DNA of 64,000 nucleotides from PALSA-693 sp963834725 (lineage in GTDB: Bacteria; Actinomycetota; Acidimicrobiia; Acidimicrobiales; Palsa-688), in the NCBI GenBank assembly GCA_963834725.1, contig CAWICN010000001.1:4898001-4962000 (forward strand). The letters are read 5' to 3'. Within the stretch, counting starts at the first letter, position 1. The number at the start of each line of letters is the position of its first letter. Below are positions 1 to 11,046 of this stretch, piece by piece. Below the pieces are notes generated by a model that was given only the letters and a program-made list of their open reading frames with translations, had not been told where the DNA came from and ran no database searches. The position numbers and the translations under genes are program-made.

Positions 1-531
1 GAATATCATCCGGCGCTGCGTGAGGACCTCGACCGCCTGACCGACGCGATCGCTGTGGTCGAAGCGATCGATCAGGTAACTCAGGAGGGCGAGCCCAGCC
101 CGGCCCTGTACCGGATGCTCGCGGGCGCCCTGCGTACGCTGGCCCAGCATGAGCCGCGTTCGCCTCTGCTGGTCGCCGCCTTCTACTGGAAGCTCCTGGC
201 CGTGGAGGGGGTGGCGCCGGTGCTGGACCGCTGCGTCAGTTGTGAGGATGACACCGCCTGGTCGCCTGCAGCAGGCCATGTTATTGGCGCCGCCCTGGTG
301 AGCTTCGATCCGGTTGAGGGGGGAGCCCTGTGCCGGGAGCACCGGCGGGGGCCGGCGCTGGAGCCGGGGGCGCTGGAGCTGATCCGCCGCATTCTCGGCG
401 GTGATCTGGCGGCGGTCCTGCAGGAGCCGGCCGACCGGGTTACGGCGGCGGCGAGCAGCCTCGCCACCACCGCCCTCGAAGCCCACATCGAGCGCCGGCT
501 GCGCACTGTTCACCTGCTGGGCCAGGGTTAA
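1..531 (+). CDS. recO: DNA repair protein RecO, C-terminal part
   Basis: The gene is cut by the left edge: the frame is open from base 1, so only about the last 176 residues are present and the N-terminal OB-fold is missing. RecO works with RecF and RecR to load RecA on SSB-coated single-stranded DNA in recombinational repair. The visible part is the helical domain, with the typical stretch FYWKLLAVEGVAPVLDRC, followed by a short cysteine pattern (CVSC, later CREH) like the zinc-binding cysteines of many RecO proteins. It lies 41 bases upstream of glyS on the same strand. The identification rests on family resemblance of this helical domain and on the neighbouring housekeeping genes. Confidence 0.85.
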   Translation, partial: EYHPALREDLDRLTDAIAVVEAIDQVTQEGEPSPALYRMLAGALRTLAQHEPRSPLLVAAFYWKLLAVEGVAPVLDRCVSCEDDTAWSPAAGHVIGAALVSFDPVEGGALCREHRRGPALEPGALELIRRILGGDLAAVLQEPADRVTAAASSLATTALEAHIERRLRTVHLLGQG

Positions 532-572
532 CGCGAATCGGCTCGTCCGGAGGACGAGTAGCCTCGACTCCT

Positions 573-1892
573 ATGGCGCCGAGCATGGACGACATCGTAC
601 GGCTGTGCAAGCAGCGCGGCTTCGTCTTCCCATCGGCCGAGATCTACGGGGGGTTCCGCTCCACGTACGATTACGGGCCCCTTGGCGTCCTCATGCTGCG
701 CAACGTCAAAAACGCCTGGTGGCGGTCGATGGTACAGCTCCGCCACGATGTCGTCGGGCTCGACGCGGCCATCCTCTCCAGCCCGAGGATCTGGGAGGCG
801 TCGGGGCACCTGGCCAACTTCACGGACCCTCTGGTCGACTGCCGCAACTGCAAAGAGCGCTGGCGTGCGGATCATCTGGAGCCGGACCCGGCCGACGGCT
901 TGATCCATTGCCCGAATTGCGCCAGCACCGACCTGACCGAGGCGCGGGCCTTCAACCTGATGTTCAAGACCTATGTCGGTCCAGTCCAAGACGACAGCAG
1001 TGTCGCGTATCTGCGGCCTGAGACCGCCCAGGGCCACTTCGTCAACTTCCTCAACGTCCTGCAGACGTCGCGCAAACGGCCCCCGTTCGGGATTGCCCAG
1101 ATCGGTAAGGCGTTTCGCAACGAGATTACGCCCGGGAATTTCGTCTTCCGCACCCGCGAGTTCGAGCAGATGGAGCTGGAGTACTTCGTGCCTCCGCCGG
1201 ATGCCGGCCGGTGGTTTGACTACTGGTGCCAGCAACGGCTCGACTGGTATGTCGACCTCGGGATACCGCGTGACATGCTGCGACTGCGCCCGCACACCGA
1301 GGAGGAGCTGTCCCATTACTCGGCCGGCACCTCGGATGTGGAGTTTCTGTTTCCATGGGGCTGGGGCGAGCTGGAGGGGATCGCCAATCGGACGGACTAC
1401 GACCTCCGGGCCCACACCGAGGCCAGCGGGGTGCGGCTGGAGTACTTCGACCAGGCCACAGGCGAGCGCTACGTCCCCTACGTCATCGAGCCGGCGGCCG
1501 GCGCCACCCGGACGATGATGGCGTTCCTGCTGGCTGCTTACGACGAGGACGAGATCGACGGCGAGGCCCGGACCGTCCTACGGCTGCACTCCCGGGTGGC
1601 TCCGTACCAGGTGGCCGTGCTGCCCCTGTCCCGCAAGGACACGCTGGTCCCGGTGGCCCGGGAAGTCCTTGACCTCCTGCAGCCGGTCGCCATGTGCGAC
1701 TACGACGAGACCCAGTCGATCGGGCGGCGGTACCGGCGCCAGGACGAGATCGGGACCCCGCTGGCGGTCACCATCGACTTCGACTCGCTGGAGGACAGGG
1801 CCGTGACCATCAGGGACCGGGATACGACCAAACAGGTGCGGGTGCCCATTGCCGCACTCGTCGACGAAGTGCAGGGCCGCCTCGCCGAGTGA
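573..1892 (+). CDS. glyS: Glycyl-tRNA synthetase (alpha2 type)
   Basis: Charges tRNA-Gly with glycine in the cytoplasm; a class II synthetase of the dimeric single-chain type, here 439 residues. The N-terminal catalytic core begins with the glycine-enzyme signature FVFPSAEIYGG and DYGPLGV. A zinc-ribbon insertion is visible as Cys90/Cys93 and Cys113/Cys116. Class II motif 2 is seen around FRNEITPGNFVFRTREFEQME, and motif 3 near EPAAGATRTMMAF. The C-terminal anticodon-binding domain starts near HSRVAPYQVAVLPL. The ATG at 573 is weakly placed, because the nearest GGAGG is about 19 bases upstream; an in-frame ATG at 585 is the alternative. Confidence 0.95.
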   Translation: MAPSMDDIVRLCKQRGFVFPSAEIYGGFRSTYDYGPLGVLMLRNVKNAWWRSMVQLRHDVVGLDAAILSSPRIWEASGHLANFTDPLVDCRNCKERWRADHLEPDPADGLIHCPNCASTDLTEARAFNLMFKTYVGPVQDDSSVAYLRPETAQGHFVNFLNVLQTSRKRPPFGIAQIGKAFRNEITPGNFVFRTREFEQMELEYFVPPPDAGRWFDYWCQQRLDWYVDLGIPRDMLRLRPHTEEELSHYSAGTSDVEFLFPWGWGELEGIANRTDYDLRAHTEASGVRLEYFDQATGERYVPYVIEPAAGATRTMMAFLLAAYDEDEIDGEARTVLRLHSRVAPYQVAVLPLSRKDTLVPVAREVLDLLQPVAMCDYDETQSIGRRYRRQDEIGTPLAVTIDFDSLEDRAVTIRDRDTTKQVRVPIAALVDEVQGRLAE

Positions 1893-2049
1893 CGCCGCCG
1901 GCATGGCAACGCCGCCCGACTCCGTTCCGATGGCGGCCGGGGTCGGGCGCGGGGCTGCCCCCCGCCTTCGCCGGGGCGCCGGTCGCATCGCTCGCAGCAG
2001 CCTCTAGGCTCGAATCAGTCAGTTCCGACACCTAGCGAAGGACCCTCCC

Positions 2050-4692
<2,643 letters not shown>

Positions 4693-4749
4693 CCGCTGAC
4701 GCCCTGAATCAGCGCCGGGAACGACCACCGACGGTCATAGAGTCGCGCT

Positions 4750-6609
4750 GTGGGGATAGTCGACGAGGACATCGCGGGGGTCCGCGCCGCTACCGACTTC
4801 GTCGCGGTCGCGTCGGAGCATCTCGCCCTGCGCCGGGTCGGATCCCGGTGGGTCGGCCTGTGCCCATTTCACGCCGAGCGGACCCCATCGTTCTCGCTCA
4901 ACGCCGAACTGGGCTTCTACTACTGCTTTGGCTGCGGGGCCAAGGGTGATGTCATCACCTTCGTGCGGGAGATGGAGCATCTTGACTTCGCCGAGGCCGT
5001 CGAGAAGCTGGCAGCCCGGGCGGGGATCACGCTTCGTTACGACAACCAGGCCGCGGCCCACGATCATCAGCGCCGATCCCGAATCCACGAGACGCTCGAG
5101 AAGGCGCTCGGCTGGTACCACCAGCGCCTTCTGTCGGCCCCGGATGCGGCCACGGCGCGGTCCTATCTCCGCCGCGAGCGTGGCTACGACGGGACCGTGG
5201 TGCGCCGCTATGTGCTCGGCTGGGCACCTGAAGGTTGGGATGAGCTGATCCGGTCGTTGGGGGTGCCGCAGCGGGCTCTGGTCGACGCCGGCCTCGCCAC
5301 TGTCGACGAGGCGGGCCGCTACACCGATTTTTTCCGCGGCCGGGTGCTCTTCCCCATCTTCGAGGCCGGGGGCCGGCCCGTCGGAGCCGGGGGGCGGCTA
5401 TTGCCCAACGGGCGAGGTCCCAAGTACAAGAACACATCGGGGACGCCCGTCTACGACAAGAGCCGGGTGCTCTATGGCCTCAACTGGGCCAAGAAGGCTG
5501 TTGTGGACACGGGCCGGGTCGTGGTGTGCGAGGGCTATACCGATGTGATCGGATTGCAGCAGGCCGGTATCGAGGAGGCGGTGGCCACTTGCGGGACCGC
5601 CCTCGCTGACGGCCACATCCGTCTGCTCACCAACTTCGCGCGACGAATCGTGCTGGCCTATGACGCCGACGCGGCCGGTCAAGCGGCCGCCGAGCGCTAC
5701 TACGAGTGGGAGCGGCGCTTTGACGTCGACATCCGGGTCGCGGCGCTGCCGGCAGGTGCCGATCCTGCCGATCTGGCCCAACGGGATGCCGCCGCGCTCG
5801 CCGGCGTCATAGCCGATGCCCGCCCGTACCTGGCTTTTCGCCTCGAGCGACTCTTCGGACGGGCCGACCTGTCCACTCCGGAGAGCCGGGCTCGGGCGGC
5901 CGCGGCGGCGATGGCAATGGTGACGGCCCATCCCAACGAGCTGGTTCGCGATCAATATCTGATGCAGGTCGCCGACCGCTGCCGGGTGGAACCGGACCGA
6001 CTGCGACAGATGCAGACGGCCGATGCCGGCCGAGCCGGCTCGCCGGGGGCAACGGCGTCGGCGCGCCGGAGCATCCCCTCTGGGCGATCTGGGGGCGGCG
6101 ACGCGACCGCGGCCGGGCCGGCCCGGCCCGAGGGGCCGATCCCCGTCGCCGTCGCCGGTCCGGAGCTGGAGGCGCTCCGCCTGGCCGTTCACCGCCCCGA
6201 AGCCGTCGCAGACCGGCTGGAGCTGGTGCTCTTTGCTCACCCCCTGTCACGGGCCTGCTTCGAGGCGCTCACGGCGGCCACGACCCTCCATGAGGCCATA
6301 GAGGCCGCCGACCCGCAGGCGGGGGACCTGCTCCAGCGGATGGCGGTCGAGGACACCGATGCCGACACCGACGATGTGATGGTCCGACTGGTGGAGCGGG
6401 CCGGCCAACGGGCACTGCACGGCGTACAGGCCGAAATGCGGCAGGCCGGGCCAAGCGACCAGATCGGGTTCGCGCCGACCGTGTCCTGGCTCAAGCTAAC
6501 GCTGGAAGCGCTTCGTACCGAAGAAGCGAGCGAACGGCTTAACGCGTTGGAAGCCGAACGACGATTGGTAGGCTGGTTGCTGGCCCGCGATGAGCCAGAA
6601 GATCCGTGA
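4750..6609 (+). CDS. dnaG: DNA primase
   Basis: Makes RNA primers at the replication fork for the replicative helicase and DNA polymerase III. The 619-residue protein begins at a GTG. The N-terminal CHC2 zinc finger is intact (Cys38, His41, Cys59, Cys62). The central RNA polymerase domain carries the Toprim motifs VVVCEGYTDVIGL and IVLAYDADAAGQAAAERY. The C-terminal helicase-interaction region is variable, with a low-complexity linker around residues 425-470. Its stop overlaps the region of the rpoD start, giving the dnaG-rpoD pair typical of many bacteria. Confidence 0.96.
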   Translation: MGIVDEDIAGVRAATDFVAVASEHLALRRVGSRWVGLCPFHAERTPSFSLNAELGFYYCFGCGAKGDVITFVREMEHLDFAEAVEKLAARAGITLRYDNQAAAHDHQRRSRIHETLEKALGWYHQRLLSAPDAATARSYLRRERGYDGTVVRRYVLGWAPEGWDELIRSLGVPQRALVDAGLATVDEAGRYTDFFRGRVLFPIFEAGGRPVGAGGRLLPNGRGPKYKNTSGTPVYDKSRVLYGLNWAKKAVVDTGRVVVCEGYTDVIGLQQAGIEEAVATCGTALADGHIRLLTNFARRIVLAYDADAAGQAAAERYYEWERRFDVDIRVAALPAGADPADLAQRDAAALAGVIADARPYLAFRLERLFGRADLSTPESRARAAAAAMAMVTAHPNELVRDQYLMQVADRCRVEPDRLRQMQTADAGRAGSPGATASARRSIPSGRSGGGDATAAGPARPEGPIPVAVAGPELEALRLAVHRPEAVADRLELVLFAHPLSRACFEALTAATTLHEAIEAADPQAGDLLQRMAVEDTDADTDDVMVRLVERAGQRALHGVQAEMRQAGPSDQIGFAPTVSWLKLTLEALRTEEASERLNALEAERRLVGWLLARDEPEDP

Positions 6610-6638
6610 TGAAGCGGGCAGCAGACGGAGGCGATCTG

Positions 6639-8069
6639 ATGAGTGAGGGGGGATCCACACCGTTCACGCCGGGGGGCGCGTTGACAGTGGACTTCGTCGC
6701 TCTGCTGCTGCTCGGGCGCGAGCGCGGCTACCTCACGCCGGACGACCTTCTGAGCGTCATGGATTCGGTCGAACTGACCCCGGACCTGATCGCGGGGGCC
6801 ATCGGTCGGGTCCGGGCCGAGGGGATCGAGTGGCGTGATGACACGGACTTCGGGAATGAGGCCGATCTGGAGGAGGTGCTCGACGCTCCCGCCGGTGAGT
6901 TCGAGGATCAGCCCGAGGAGGAGTTGCCGTACGACGACGGCGACCCGATGCCGTACCCCGACGGCGAGTCAGTAGTCGAAGACGGACCGCGACGTGCTCC
7001 AATCGATGAGATCGAGGGCGAGGGGACGGACGACGGTGCCACGTCCGCGGCCCTGGCCCGGCTGGCGGCGGCCGGCACGATCCGCAGTCGAGCTCGGGCA
7101 TCGCTGCCTGACTTCCGGGTGGATCTCGACCTCTCGACGGGCGGCAGCTCAGATCCGGTCCGGATGTACCTGAGGGAGATCGGTAAAGCGAAGCTCCTCA
7201 CCGCCACCGAGGAGGTCGTGCTCGCCCGGTGTGTAGCCCAGGGGCTGGATGCCACCGTTCGCCTGGACGAGTGCGAAGAAGAGTCGGCCCTGATGGTCGA
7301 CCGGGACGGCGTCAGCAGCGACGAGCGGCTCCGGCGCGAAGGCATGGCCGCCAAGCGCATCCTCGTCGAATCGAACCTCCGGCTGGTGGTCTCGATCGCC
7401 AAGCGCTACCGCAACCGGGGCATGGCGTTCCTGGATCTCATCCAGGAAGGAAACCTCGGCCTCATGCGAGCCGTCGACAAGTTCGACTACACCAAGGGAT
7501 TCAAGTTCTCGACCTATGCGACGTGGTGGATCCGCCAGGCGATCACCCGGGCCATTGCCGACCAGGCTCGCACCATCCGCATCCCCGTCCACATGGTCGA
7601 CACCATCAACAAGGTGATGCGGGCGCAGCGCCAGCTGCTGCAGGACTTCGGCCGCGAGCCCACCGTCGATGAGGTGGCGGTCCGGGCCGAGATGCATCCG
7701 CTCCGCGTCCGGGACATTCTCAAGGTCAGCCAGGAGACGGTCTCGCTCGACCAACCCATGGGCGAGGATGACTTCAGCCTGTCCGACTTGATCAAGGATG
7801 AGGCCGCCATCGCGCCGTCGGAGGCAGCGGCCCGAGCCATGCTCAACGAAGCGGTCAACCAGGCGTTGTCCGAGTTGTCGGAGCGCGAGCGGCGGGTGGT
7901 GCGCTTGCGCTTTGGTCTCGACGACGGTGAAATGCGGACGCTCGAGGAGGTCGGCCGGGAGTTCGGCGTGACGAGGGAGCGCATTCGCCAGATCGAGTCG
8001 AAGACCCTGGCCAAGCTGCGTCACCCGATGCACAGCGGGCACTTGCGGGACTATCTCGAAGACGAGTGA
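6639..8069 (+). CDS. rpoD: RNA polymerase principal sigma factor
   Basis: Directs RNA polymerase to housekeeping promoters. Regions are visible in order: an acidic N-terminal region 1.1-like segment; region 1.2 (DPVRMYLREIGKAKLLT); region 2 with the highly conserved FLDLIQEGNLGLMRAVDKFD and FKFSTYATWWIRQAITRA; region 3; and region 4 (RERRVVRLRFGLDDGE ... VTRERIRQIESKTLAKLRH). The frame is open from a GTG at 6606 that overlaps the dnaG stop. I chose the ATG at 6639 because a GGAGG lies 7 bases upstream (6627-6631), giving 476 residues. The upstream GTG would add 11 residues. Confidence 0.95.
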   Translation: MSEGGSTPFTPGGALTVDFVALLLLGRERGYLTPDDLLSVMDSVELTPDLIAGAIGRVRAEGIEWRDDTDFGNEADLEEVLDAPAGEFEDQPEEELPYDDGDPMPYPDGESVVEDGPRRAPIDEIEGEGTDDGATSAALARLAAAGTIRSRARASLPDFRVDLDLSTGGSSDPVRMYLREIGKAKLLTATEEVVLARCVAQGLDATVRLDECEEESALMVDRDGVSSDERLRREGMAAKRILVESNLRLVVSIAKRYRNRGMAFLDLIQEGNLGLMRAVDKFDYTKGFKFSTYATWWIRQAITRAIADQARTIRIPVHMVDTINKVMRAQRQLLQDFGREPTVDEVAVRAEMHPLRVRDILKVSQETVSLDQPMGEDDFSLSDLIKDEAAIAPSEAAARAMLNEAVNQALSELSERERRVVRLRFGLDDGEMRTLEEVGREFGVTRERIRQIESKTLAKLRHPMHSGHLRDYLEDE

Positions 8070-8080
8070 CGATGAGGTGA

Positions 8081-8163
8081 CGGCCGGCGGCAACAGAGCC
8101 GGCCGCCGAAACAGAGCCGGCCGGCCGAAACGGAGCGGGCCGGCGGAAACGGAGCCGGCCGGT
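8081..8163. repeat. Degenerate GC-rich short tandem repeat after rpoD
   Basis: Between the rpoD stop and tRNA-Asn there are about four degenerate copies of an 18-20 base unit of the form GAAACRGAGCCGGCCG. They can form GC-rich stems through the repeated CCGGCCGG cores. A role in terminating rpoD transcription is possible, but no U-tract is seen. Confidence 0.6.
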
Positions 8164-8172
8164 GGGCATGCG

Positions 8173-8245
8173 CTCCGGGGGAGAGACTCGAACTCTCAAC
8201 CTAATGGTTAACAGCCATCCGCTCTGCCGATTGAGCTACCCCGGA
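8173..8245 (-). tRNA. tRNA-Asn (anticodon GTT)
   Basis: Read on the minus strand, the 73 bases fold as a complete cloverleaf. The acceptor stem is TCCGGGG paired with CCCCGGA and the discriminator is G. The D arm contains AGCTC. The anticodon stem GATGG/CCATT closes the loop CTGTTAA, giving anticodon GTT. The T arm is GAGAG TTCGAGT CTCTC. No CCA is encoded. Confidence 0.97.
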
Positions 8246-8370
8246 TCGCACCTCCGACCATAGCAAAGCGGTGAGACGTCACCCGAGCGGAGGCTGCCTC
8301 CGAACTCGGCGCCGGAAACCCGGTGCTGGCGGGGTCCTTGTCTGGCCTTCTGATCAGCGAGTTTCCGGCC

Positions 8371-8784
8371 TCAAGTTCTGGCTGGTCGGCTGGACGCCAG
8401 GGGGCGGGCGAAGCTCAGCTCATGACCGTCTGGATCGTGCATGTGGAAGTAGCGCTCACCCCACGGGGCGTCGGCTGGCTCGGTTCGCAGATCGAGTCCC
8501 GCGTCACGGGCCCGCCGGTAGACAGCATCGACGTCATTCACCCAGAACACCACTCGTCCCCAAAGCGGTCGAGGCCCAGTTCGATCCGAAGTACGGGACG
8601 GAGCCCGATCGAGCTGGAGGTTGAGGTAACCGGCGCCGACCCGGAAAGTGGTGAACGCCGCGTCCTCTCCCCCATACAGCAAACGAAAACCGAGCGTGCG
8701 GTAGAAGCGGACTGCTCGATCCATGTCTGCCGTCAGCAGCGTCACCGCGCTAATGGATTCGATCGGGCCCGGGTCCTCTCTCAC
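8371..8784 (-). CDS. VOC superfamily (glyoxalase-like) protein
   Basis: A 137-residue single-domain protein of the vicinal-oxygen-chelate fold. The N-terminal beta-alpha-beta unit is recognisable as AVTLLTADMDRAVRFYRTLGF. The C-terminal half has WVNDVDAVYRRARDAG and ends in the typical YFHMHDPDGHELSFARPL, where a conserved glutamate could bind metal. The substrate cannot be told from sequence; members include glyoxalases, dioxygenases and resistance proteins. It starts with a GTG and is transcribed away from the histone-like gene. Confidence 0.8.
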   Translation of the reverse strand: MREDPGPIESISAVTLLTADMDRAVRFYRTLGFRLLYGGEDAAFTTFRVGAGYLNLQLDRAPSRTSDRTGPRPLWGRVVFWVNDVDAVYRRARDAGLDLRTEPADAPWGERYFHMHDPDGHELSFARPLASSRPART

Positions 8785-8842
8785 TGTGCACAGCTTTGCA
8801 AAAGATTGCTCTTCGATGGCTCACGAAGAGTGTGGCTGCCTA

Positions 8843-8862
8843 ATGCGCAAAATTGTGCGTAT
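8843..8862. promoter_or_regulatory. Imperfect palindrome in divergent promoter region
   Basis: The sequence ATGCGCAAAATTGTGCGTAT is an imperfect inverted repeat about 42 bases before the start of the putative nucleoid protein and between two divergent genes. It is placed like an operator. The protein that would bind it is unknown. Confidence 0.35.
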
Positions 8863-8903
8863 TCTGGTGCGGCAAGCTTTCCGACATTTTCTAGGAGATA
8901 ACT

Positions 8904-9299
8904 GTGGCAGCGAAACTTGTCGTGACCGCGCGAGACGGCGGCAGCCGTATTGCTCTGGTGGGCGCGAGCGGCAAAGAGCTGCTCGCGTCCGTGGTATTCA
9001 CTGAGCCTCGAGCGAAGGGGGCGACGCTTCGATCACTCAAAAGCATGCTCGGTGATGACGTCGTCATCGAGGATCACACGCTGGCGTCGCCGCGCGGCCG
9101 CGGCGCGGGGGCGGCGATGACCAACGGCACGAGTGTCAAGCGCGCCGCAAGGTCGGCGCGCCGGCCCGCATCGCGGCGGCGCGCCAGCGCTGGCACGGGC
9201 GGCAACCCGGTGACCAAAGTCGCCGAGGCGGCTACGAAGGCGGCTACCACGGCGGCGAAGACGGCGAAGAAAGCGGCGAAGTCAGCCACCAACAGCTGA
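8904..9299 (+). CDS. Putative nucleoid-associated protein with histone H1-like tail
   Basis: A 131-residue protein in two parts. Residues 1-60 form a small beta-rich domain (KLVVTARDGGSRIALVGASG) that loosely resembles the YegP/DUF1508 fold; this is a weak inference. From about residue 75 it becomes very basic (SVKRAARSARRPASRRRAS) and it ends in an alanine/lysine tail of AATKAATTAAKTAKKAAKS type, like eukaryotic H1 tails and the C-termini of actinobacterial HupB and Lsr2-associated proteins. The GTG start has AGGAGA 7 bases upstream. DNA binding and compaction are inferred from composition only. Confidence 0.7.
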   Translation: MAAKLVVTARDGGSRIALVGASGKELLASVVFTEPRAKGATLRSLKSMLGDDVVIEDHTLASPRGRGAGAAMTNGTSVKRAARSARRPASRRRASAGTGGNPVTKVAEAATKAATTAAKTAKKAAKSATNS

Positions 9300-9344
9300 G
9301 CGGTCTGCGTCTGCGGGCCTGGGGCTCCTCTGACGGGACGCCGT

Positions 9345-10019
9345 GTGGTCGCAGTTGGGATCGACGGGTGCAGGAACGGCTGGATTGCGGTGGCGCGCTT
9401 CGAGACGGAAGTCAGGGCCTATCACCTGCCGACCATCGCCGCCGTGACCGACGTCGTCGCCCGGCCGACCGCAGTGGGGATCGACATTCCGATCGGCTTG
9501 TCTGATACGGGCCGGCGCCGGGCCGATGTGGACGCCCGGCTGTTCCTCGGGCCCCGTCGACATTCGGTGTTCTTCGCGCCGGTCCGCGCCGCGGTCGAGG
9601 CGGCAACCCACGCGGCCGCCACCGAAGTGTCCGTGCGACTCACGGGATCCGGGGTCAGCCGCCAGGCGCACAACCTGGCCAAGAAGATCCTGGAGGTCGA
9701 GGAGTGGCTCCCTGACGCCCCTTGCGGGGTGTGGGAGGTCCATCCGGAGGTTTCGTTTGCCCTATTGATCGGGAAGCCGGCGCAGGCTCCCAAGAAGACG
9801 TGGGCCGGGATGATCGAGCGGCGCAACGCGCTCGCCTCGGCCGGTATCAGCCTGGATGGAGCACCGTTCGAAGCAGGCGTCCACGCTGCGGTCGATGACG
9901 TGCTCGACGCCGGAGCGGTGGCGTGGAGCGCGACCCGACTGCTGGAAGGGACGGCGCGCTCGTTTCCCGACCCGCCCCTCCGCGGGCCGGGAGGCCGGCT
10001 GATCGCGATCTGGGCCTGA
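9345..10019 (+). CDS. DUF429 family protein
   Basis: A 224-residue protein starting at GTG, with the family's opening AVGIDGCRNGWIAV, the acidic motif AVGIDIPIGL and the C-terminal DDVLDAGAVAWSATR. The pattern of conserved Asp residues following beta strands resembles an RNase H-like fold, so nuclease or nucleic-acid binding activity has been suggested for relatives. No specific function is established and none is claimed here. It stands alone between the nucleoid-type gene and the convergent peroxiredoxin gene. Confidence 0.8.
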   Translation: MVAVGIDGCRNGWIAVARFETEVRAYHLPTIAAVTDVVARPTAVGIDIPIGLSDTGRRRADVDARLFLGPRRHSVFFAPVRAAVEAATHAAATEVSVRLTGSGVSRQAHNLAKKILEVEEWLPDAPCGVWEVHPEVSFALLIGKPAQAPKKTWAGMIERRNALASAGISLDGAPFEAGVHAAVDDVLDAGAVAWSATRLLEGTARSFPDPPLRGPGGRLIAIWA

Positions 10020-10107
10020 CCGGTCCAGATCGAAAAGGGCTGAGCCGGATTCGCCGGGCGCCCCCGTGGCCGGGACGAGTACCCGGGGGAGCAGCGCCGC
10101 CGGGCGC

Positions 10108-10767
10108 TCAGCTGGGTTGCGGCACGATGCGGATGTAGGGCTTGGGCGACTTCCATCCGTCCGGATAGATGCCCTTGGCTTCCTCGTCGGACACCGCCCC
10201 GGAGATGACCACATCTTCGCCGGGCTTCCAGTTGACCGGGGTCGACACGCGATGCTTGGCGCTCAGCTGGAGCGCATCAATGACCCGCAGCACCTCGTCG
10301 AAGTTGCGACCGGTTGACATCGGATAGACCAGGATCAGCTTGATCTTCTTGTCGGGACCGATGACGAAGACGTTACGCACGGTGGCGTTGTCGTTGGGCG
10401 TGCGGGTCTTGGGGTCGCCGCTCGTGCCAGCGGGCAACATCCCGTACAGGGTGGCGACGTTGTAGTCCGAATCGGCAATGATCGGATAGTTGGGGGCGGT
10501 GCCTTGCGTCTCTGCGATGTCCTTCGCCCACCGCTCGTGGTCGCCGGTGGAGTCCACCGAGAGACCGAGAATCTTGACCCCCCGCTTGTCGAACTCGGGC
10601 TTGATCTTGGCCATGTACCCGAGCTCGGTCGTGCAGATCGGCGTGAAGTCCTTCGGGTGGGAGAAGAGCACCGCCCACGAATCGCCGATCCACTCGTGAA
10701 AGCGGATTGGCCCATCGGTCGTCTGAGCCTCAAAGTCCGGAGCAGTGTCATTGATAGCCAGAGACAT
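10108..10767 (-). CDS. 1-Cys peroxiredoxin (Prx6-like)
   Basis: Reduces hydrogen peroxide and organic hydroperoxides in the cytoplasm. The 219-residue chain has the peroxidatic motif FTPICTTELG with Cys45, preceded by the thioredoxin-fold strand WAVLFSHPKD. There is no second cysteine anywhere in the protein, so it must be a 1-Cys enzyme needing an external thiol such as mycothiol or thioredoxin. The long C-terminal domain (PVNWKPGEDVVI and GWKSPKPYIRIVPQPS) is diagnostic for the Prx6/AhpC-TSA long-chain subgroup. It is convergent with the DUF429 gene. Confidence 0.92.
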   Translation of the reverse strand: MSLAINDTAPDFEAQTTDGPIRFHEWIGDSWAVLFSHPKDFTPICTTELGYMAKIKPEFDKRGVKILGLSVDSTGDHERWAKDIAETQGTAPNYPIIADSDYNVATLYGMLPAGTSGDPKTRTPNDNATVRNVFVIGPDKKIKLILVYPMSTGRNFDEVLRVIDALQLSAKHRVSTPVNWKPGEDVVISGAVSDEEAKGIYPDGWKSPKPYIRIVPQPS

Positions 10768-11046
10768 CCTCGTCTACCTCTCCTACCTTCGTCGCCTGGT
10801 GGGCGCGAGCGTCATCGGTTCATTCCAGTATTGCGGCCGTGGTCGTACCAGGACGACGGCGCGGCGCGTCCCAGCGTACCCCGCGCCGGCATCTACACCA
10901 AAGCCGCAAACCTGCGAGGGACGGCGCCGTCTGCATCGCCGGGCGGACCCGTCGTCGGGTTCGGCGGTGCGGGGTCAGCCGGCGCGATGAATTTCGCCCG
11001 GGCTGGTCGTCCAAGTAGTAGTAATTCCACGAACCCTGGGGGTGGT

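Noticed and set aside
528..1415. Long minus-strand frames opposite glyS, ppdK and dnaG (up to 386 residues).
   Set aside because: They are antisense mirrors of confident housekeeping genes, a usual effect of third-position GC bias.
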